Below are positions 58,346 to 64,000 of a stretch of 64,000 bases of DNA, piece after piece. The notes under the pieces were generated by a model that was given only the letters and a program-made list of their open reading frames with translations, was not told the origin of the DNA and did no database searches. The stretch is from Trissonchulus latispiculum (taxonomy: Eukaryota; Nematoda; Enoplea; Enoplida; Ironidae), in NCBI GenBank assembly GCA_030248195.1, contig JASAND010026514.1, forward strand, positions 1-64,000, read 5' to 3'. The position numbers and the translations under genes are program-made. Within the stretch, counting starts at the first letter, position 1, and every line of letters begins with the position of its first letter.

Positions 58346-59330
58346 AACAGTTTCTTTGACCAAACAGTTAAGAGGACGCACATTAGTAGCCAATTCTAGC
58401 TCTGTGTGATCCCATGCTTTGCAATATAAATGGTAATTGTTAATTCTATAACGGTCTGTTGCTGTTCAGTCATATCAACTCTTCTATCCATGTATTGCAC
58501 TGGCAAATTAATTAAAATTAAATCGGGCACTGGAATGAAGTATTTTCATAATAACTACGTTGCAGTGCCACTTCAAAGCAATTCGCAATTTTTGCGTTCT
58601 AACACTCTAAGCAGACACACATTGGACGCACGCAGGCGTTGTGTTTTCGAGCTTTAACACGTAAACATACTGCGAGTGAACGTACAGAAACGTGTACGGG
58701 GTACACATTTGTTGGGGGTCACTAGGTACACGTTTGTGGGGCGGGAATCAGCCGTTAGCGTGCATAGCCTGTACCTTGAGCTGATAACAGACAGCCTGCC
58801 AGCTGTCACTCTCTTATCTATTATGTACTCTGGGTAGAAGCTAATATGTTCCATCCCTTGCGCGCTTGAACCTACTACGTTGTTTATGCCAGTAAAACAC
58901 TACAGTAAACAAACATTTTTTCAGAAACATTCTTTTTGTTTTTCCTTATTTTTTCTTATATTGCTGCTAATCTATTTGCGGCCTGCTTCTCTTTCAGTAC
59001 TGAATTGATTTCAGTTTGCGGCTTTCTTCGAGTACAGGTAAGTATAATTTCTGCTGTTTCGTTTCTACTTCACTAATCATCAATTTACGTTTGCTGGTAC
59101 TTCTCAGGTTTGAAGTGACTAGCTCACTACATTCTTATTTCTGCAGTCCAGTTGTTTGTTTGTTCATGGATTGTGTGTCGTCAAGAAGTTGTGTTATGTA
59201 TTTATTCTGACTTACCTTATTTGCTTGTTATCGGTTAGGAGTTGCCGCTGTCGTATGTATAGTTTTTGGTTTATATCTGCAATAGTCGGCATGAGCTGTC
59301 ACTGCCCACAACGCATCCATTAAGTGGAGC
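58346..59330. other. intergenic, no gene recognised
   Basis: Contains GTACAC-rich words at 58690-58735 and a T-rich stretch near 58930-58960. Nothing coding. Confidence 0.4.
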
Positions 59331-59335
59331 TTTAA

Positions 59336-60056
59336 GGCCGGTTCACACGATCAAATTTTCGTCAAATAAATTTGATCAAATTATTTGACAGCAAAATATT
59401 TGATCAAATTGCCTGTTTACACTGTCAAAATAGCATCAAATAATTTGACTAAATTTGATCAAATTGGGCGCCAGTTTGAGTTTGCGCGCGTTAAAAATGG
59501 CAAGTCAAAAGGTCATGCAGTCGTTTTTCTTATCTCAATGTGATTCTCAAAATCGCAGACCTTTGCTTAATTCTTTTTAAAAAGATTCAAAACAATTTAC
59601 AGTTTTAAAAAGTTTTCAACGCGATTTTTAAATATTAAATGTTTCATCAATTATTGTGCATTTGGTAAAATTTTAAATTATTCATTTAAATCAAATTCAT
59701 GGTATATTTAATGAAAGTGTACATTATTACTTTAGCCCTGTGATTTTATACAATGTGTTGAAAGACCGTAGACAAACTGCAAGTGTGAAGAAAACCAAAA
59801 GCCAAGCTTCGAATGGATTTACGGTCACGTGATATACTGGCATAAATGTCATTGGCCAAACCGTCAAATATTTGATGGTTTTTGCTCACTGACCAAACCA
59901 ATTTGATAGTTTGACAGCGATTTGATGACAAATTTGAATTGAATTTGAATTTGATGGAATTTGATGCCCGTTCAAACCATCAAATTTGGTCAAATTGCAT
60001 GTTTGGTCAAATTTGATCAAATTTATTTGACGAGAATTTGATCGTGTGAACCGGCC
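59336..60056. mobile_element. TTAA-flanked MITE of TTTGATCAAA words
   Basis: Ends GGCCGGTTCACACGATCAAA and TTTGATCGTGTGAACCGGCC are perfect inverses, flanked by TTAA (59332-59335 and 60057-60060). Both subterminal regions repeat TTTGATCAAATT and ATTTGAC words. 721 bp, non-coding. The outer text GGCC.GTT.ACAC is shared with the 37.5-38.8 kb MITE. Confidence 0.9.
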
Positions 60057-60086
60057 TTAACTCTTTGTTCAAAAAGCTACACCAAA

Positions 60087-60825
60087 ATTTAATTAAATTA
60101 CTTAATAACCATAGCTGGAGCCCCCGAATTAAATCCAAGTTCAATGACTTTATTGCGCACCCTCCTGTGGCGATTCCAATTTGAAGTCTAATAGAGAGGT
60201 CATATGGTGGTCAACTCTAATAAAGTTTAAAGTGCGAATAGAGGGGGCCCCACCAGTGAATATATAAAGATTACAAATTATAATGTTGTAAAACAACCGA
60301 CTTTTCAACTAAAGTGAAAATTTAAATGTTAGATCATGAAAGCACTAGTTAATGCAAATAAAAATTATTTCCTTGTATTTCTATTCAGTGGTGTGCCCAA
60401 ATCATTTGTTACGCGCAATTATATTTTTTGAAATTTTCACAAATTTTGAATGACTTGACTCTGGCAATAACTTCAGCCCACGCCAATAGATATAATTCTA
60501 TAGAAATTAAAAAAATAGTTTATATTAATCAATACTTTAAAGTTCAGTTTACGCTTTCACTTTTCAAGTTTTATCAGTTAAAGTTTCAGTTTAGATGAAA
60601 ACTGGTTTTGCAACATTTCTATTTGTAATCTTTATATATTCACTGATATTCTTCTTTTTCCTTCTATTTCCCTTCTATTTCCACTACAAACTGTATTAGA
60701 GTTGACCACCATTTGACCTCTCTATTAGACTTCAAATTGGAAACGGCGCAGCAGGGTGCGCAACAACGTAATTAAGACTTGAATTTAATTTGGGGCCCCT
60801 GCAATGGTCATCAAGTTAATTAAAT
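60087..60825. mobile_element. inverted-repeat element with ~240-bp arms
   Basis: 60087-60330 and 60570-60825 are inverse copies (about 80 percent by eye). The clearest shared blocks are CAATTTGAAGTCTAATAGAG, TGGTGGTCAACTCTAATA and GTGAATATATAAAGATTACAAAT. Outer arms ATTTAATTAA... mirror each other. A 240-bp middle separates them. Non-coding. Confidence 0.75.
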
Positions 60826-61392
60826 CTACCTAGTTGTTAACGAAACCTTTTACCTTTAACATTTTAATAACCATTTTGCATCCGTAAAGCCTCATACGAT
60901 TCCGTTTGTTCAAAGCTGTTGTTAACGGATAGAAAGTGTATTTTGTTAATGATTTAGGTTTAGTACTGTTTCCGTTTAGCGATTTCCACTACACCATCAA
61001 TCTTCAGCAGCAAGCAGGACTCAGACTTGGACTGTCGCAAAAGTTGACGCGCAACAGTGTCAGTGCTAGCTACCATATGGCCATTATACATTTTGGAACA
61101 TATTGCTCCGGGAAGTCAATTAGTCTACCTTATTTGTACTTTATTAAATATTGAAAAATCTACTACATCTTGACACACAATTTTATTCAGCCACGAAAAA
61201 AGGATTATGTGCTTGGAACAAATCGTTTGTTTTATTCCCTCTATTGCCTAATTTTGCAATGCCGTGTCGCAATTAAACGCAACAATTAAATAATCAAAGC
61301 AGCATTCCTGTATTCAGATTCACTGTTATTACTGCTATTATTTGATGAGTAGAACGGTGATCATTATGCATTGAAAGTTTACACTTTCTATC
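60826..61392. other. intergenic upstream of the receptor gene
   Basis: No gene. AT-rich; presumably contains the receptor promoter, but no clear TATA box is at the right distance. Confidence 0.4.
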
Positions 61393-62616
61393 ATGAGTGA
61401 AATAATCGCAAACGGCTTTATGATAGCAGAGTCGCTTTGCATTAATTGTCCACTATGCCTCTTATATTTTTCTGCTATCTATACTATGTTGAAAAACAAA
61501 GCACTGTTTCATGGCTCCTTCTATGTATTTGTATACTGGATTGCCGCATCTGACCTAGTTCAAAATATTATATTTCTGTATTATGATTACCTATATATTT
61601 CGTACAAACTGACAGCTTTTAATAATTTTATGCTGGAAAGAATGGTTTATTGGCTGTCTTTGGCAAATTCCAGTCACCTGGGTCTCATAGGTTTCGCGTT
61701 GTCTCTATTGCGGATGATTGCTGTAACAGCGCCAATGTATTTTAAGGTAAGTTCGATGACTCGAGAAAAGGTGTGATATACTATCTGGTACCTTAATAGC
61801 TAAACAGTGATTGCCCTCTAATTCGGCTAAATAATCGCGTAGTTCGCGTTACTTAGTCATTATGTACTCTTGATTAAAGTCAACTGATCTGAGTTCTTGA
61901 ACCTCTATAGCAGGATATCTCAAATTTTAGTTGGCTGTTAGTTTGAGAATCTGCAGAAATTAACAACTGCTTGTACTAATTATTGTACTAATTATACTGC
62001 TATTATTAGTTATTACATTATTTATTGTTCTGCTTGTACTAATTATGCCAACTTTATGTTGTAGAAAATAACAAGTGCTATCTCGGTTGCGATTGCAATT
62101 GCATTGCTGGCAATTTGCTTGATTCTATACTGTCCTACATTGCACCACTGCTGTCACTATTCCTTTCCTTGTCCAGACAATCAAACAGAAATCGTCATTG
62201 GATATAAGCGTCCCGGAAAGATCCTGATGGAAATAATATTGATCATAATATTTGGTTTCATCTCGGCTTCTCTGGCAATTTCGATTCTTACATTTTCTCG
62301 TCTCTTGCGCAGCAAGATGGCTTTCGGAAATCCGAAAGATTTTAGACGTGAACGATCACTCTTGATACAGTCATTTTCTGTATGTTTCTCACAACTGTTA
62401 AACTACATTGTTTACATTGTGTCTACTGATATGCTTTCTATGGAACCGACAAAGTACGATGCGATGTTTCATGCTAGTCGTATCCTCAACATAGTTACCA
62501 TGTCTGGAAACGGGGTTTTGTACTGTATCTGCAATACGACACTCCGGCGGACTATGTTTAAACGGACTGTAAGCAACACGACTACTGATGTAATCAATGT
62601 CACCAGTAAATCGTAA
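61393..62616 (+). CDS. seven-transmembrane receptor, chemoreceptor type
   Basis: Two exons, 61393-61746 and 62065-62616, join in phase across a 318-bp intron with donor AAG|GTAAGT and acceptor TTATGTTGTAG|AAA. They give 301 residues. Seven hydrophobic spans are visible: ESLCINCPLCLLYFSAIY, FYVFVYWIAASDLVQNIIFL, SSHLGLIGFALSLLRMIAV, AISVAIAIALLAICLILY, MEIILIIIFGFISASLAISI, SFSVCFSQLLNYIVYIVS and ILNIVTMSGNGVLYCICN. LLRMIAVTAPMYF after TM3 is in the place of the DRY motif, and N-x-x-x-R-R after TM7 fits the intracellular start. A Cys pair in the TM4-5 loop and one sequon (NQT) are present. The shape matches nematode-type serpentine receptors of the srx/srv/srsx type; I cannot choose the family. 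The first ATG is used; no signal peptide. Confidence 0.85.
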
Positions 62617-62847
62617 CTGTCCGCGGACTAACTCTTGGATACATGACTTCTGGGCATTGGAACCTTTCACAAAAAATATTTCCGTGGAATTTGAAGTGTA
62701 TATATTTTACAGTAAATTCGGGGAATTCGGGGAAGCATGCTTTGATCTATGGTCGGTCAAGTAAGCATAAGTTAACTAGGCTGTTTATGACTATCTAGTG
62801 CACCAATATTCTCTTTAACTCAAGAGAGATCTTCCAGATTCTACCAA

Positions 62848-63532
62848 GGTGCCTATGTTATAAAAATGGGGTTAACGCTAACCCGGGTTAAGTCCATTTT
62901 TGGGTTAACCCCGAAATTTTAGGGTTAGGTTAACCCATTGGGTTAACCCTATATTATAAAATATTTTTGGGACTAGGTTAACTTAACCCGATTATCCTGA
63001 GAGTTAACCCCAATTTGAACCCCAATTAGTTCAAGCAATCAGCGGCTTCAGCAAGGATTTAACCCGGTTATTATCGGGGTTAACCCCATTTCTAACCCCA
63101 ATCTTCATTTTTACACCCATTTCATAAAAATTGCTAATAATAAATGTGTAGTAAAAATGAAGCTTAGAAGAATCCACCACGAAAAAAGGAATATGGAAAA
63201 TCCATTTCCACGTTCAAAAACAAGTCTTCAAAAAATTTTCATTAGTTTTTACTCAAAACCTAATCTGGGTTAACGTTTAACCCTCCTCATTGAGGATCAT
63301 TGAGGAGGGTTGAGATTTGCGGGATTTAACCCCGATGTTAACCCGGGTTTGAAGCCCAGGTTCTGTTATAATACTGGGTTAAGGGTTAACGCTTACCCTA
63401 ATCCTAACCCCTGTAGCGACACCCGGATTTCGCTAACCCTGTTTTTATACTATTGGGTTATGGTTGAGAAAACCTATTTCTGACCCGGGTTAGCAATTTA
63501 ACCGGGTTAAATGCCTTTATAACATTGGCCCC
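62848..63532. mobile_element. MITE of GGGTTAACCC words
   Basis: The left end GGTGCCTATGTTATAAA matches the inverse of the right end GGGGCCAATGTTATAAA. The interior is filled with GGGTTAACCC, AACCCGGGTTA and related self-complementary words, spaced by AT-rich stretches. No target duplication could be read. Confidence 0.75.
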
Positions 63533-63565
63533 AGAAGTGTGCTTTACTCGCAGCTTCGCCTGCTA

Positions 63566-63776
63566 GTGTGCTATTTCCGGGAGCACTCCCGGGGCCAATG
63601 ACCAAGAATCTCAACCCGGGTTGGAAAGTCAACCCGGGTTGAAAAGTCAACCCCGGTTGAAACTGGGGTTGAAATCATCGACCTAATGTTATCAAAACAG
63701 GGTTGAATAAACCCGGGTTGAGCTCAACCCATTTTTGATAACACTGGCCCCCGGCAGTGCTGAAACAGCACTTGTG
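63566..63776. mobile_element. small MITE of AACCCGGGTTGA words
   Basis: Inverted ends: GTGCTATTTCC..AGCACTCCCGGGGCCAATG on the left and the inverse of CACTGGCCCCCGGCAGTGCTGAAACAGCAC on the right. The interior is AACCCGGGTTGAAAAGTC repeated, with TTATCAAAA at the turn. The GGGGCCA-TG core of the ends is shared with the neighbouring MITE, so both may be one family. Confidence 0.75.
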
Positions 63777-64000
63777 ATTGGTATATAGCCTGTGCTCTTC
63801 CAGTCATCGTAGAGTTTTCCCCGTCTTTTGCTCTTAGTCAAACTTTATTACGCCATCTCTAGTATTGCCCAGACTCAAGAGAGAAGCCACACGGCACCAG
63901 TATGAACCAGGGTTTAGATGGTTGGGTTTTGATGGCATTTCAAGGATTCACAGCAAAATTTGGGAGGTTCCATAAATTTTTAATTTACATTCTCCAACGC
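63777..64000. other. right edge, no feature recognised
   Basis: No coding or repeat structure visible. Confidence 0.4.

Noticed and set aside
63566..63776. Hairpins as rho-independent terminators
   Set aside because: Eukaryotic DNA; the palindromes are the ends of MITEs.

Overview
This is eukaryotic, animal-type DNA, most likely from a nematode or a near relative. The support is: a two-exon seven-transmembrane receptor gene of the chemoreceptor type with a clean GT-AG intron (61.4-62.6 kb); a multi-exon SGNH-hydrolase plus NADAR gene with TTTCAG-type acceptors (20.6-22.5 kb); two host-type ORFs whose ATG lies 13-14 nt after a pyrimidine-CAG acceptor (39.4-41.5 kb), as with cis- or spliced-leader splicing; and abundant transposons. 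The species cannot be named from sequence alone. Most of the window is mobile DNA.

Region by region. 2.0-14.3 kb is a Polinton/Maverick (adintovirus-like) element. It has protein-primed DNA polymerase B on the + strand. On the - strand it has an adenain-type protease, a double-jelly-roll type major capsid protein, a minor capsid protein, a pVI-like and a pX-like small basic protein, a retroviral-type integrase with chromodomain, and an FtsK/HerA-type packaging ATPase. It also carries cargo: a TATA-binding-protein-like gene, a zinc-finger plus NADAR gene, and two small secreted or membrane proteins. Polymerase, ATPase and the pX-like gene are broken by frameshifts or stops, so this copy looks decayed, or its assembly contains indels. 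No terminal inverted repeats were found. 14.4-20.0 kb holds hairpin repeats, a MITE with 5-bp target duplication, and a ~165-bp satellite. 20.6-22.5 kb is the decaying SGNH-NADAR gene. 22.8-26.1 kb is repeats and a TTAA-flanked element.

26.6-26.96 kb is a non-LTR reverse transcriptase fossil, interrupted by a 10.5-kb LTR retrotransposon (26,958-37,430, sense on -). That element encodes a very long Gag, an integrase-like C-terminal tail and an unknown third ORF, but no recognisable RT, RNase H or integrase core. 37.5-38.8 kb is a TTAA-type MITE containing a ~575-bp near-perfect palindrome. 39.4-41.5 kb is a divergent pair of basic, disordered host-type proteins. 43,131-57,225 is a degenerate Gypsy-class LTR retrotransposon with 4-bp target duplication ATTG and all pol domains in fragments. 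57.9-58.35 kb is a second non-LTR RT fossil. 59.3-60.8 kb holds two inverted-repeat elements, then the receptor gene, then two MITEs built from GGGTTAACCC and AACCCGGGTTG words.

How it fits together: the Polinton genes form a virus-like set (replication, packaging, capsid, maturation, integration) with tightly overlapping - strand ORFs. The TBP-like and NADAR cargo suggests the element may manipulate host transcription and ADP-ribose or NAD-related chemistry. A second, divergent NADAR domain lies in a host-type gene about 7 kb away.
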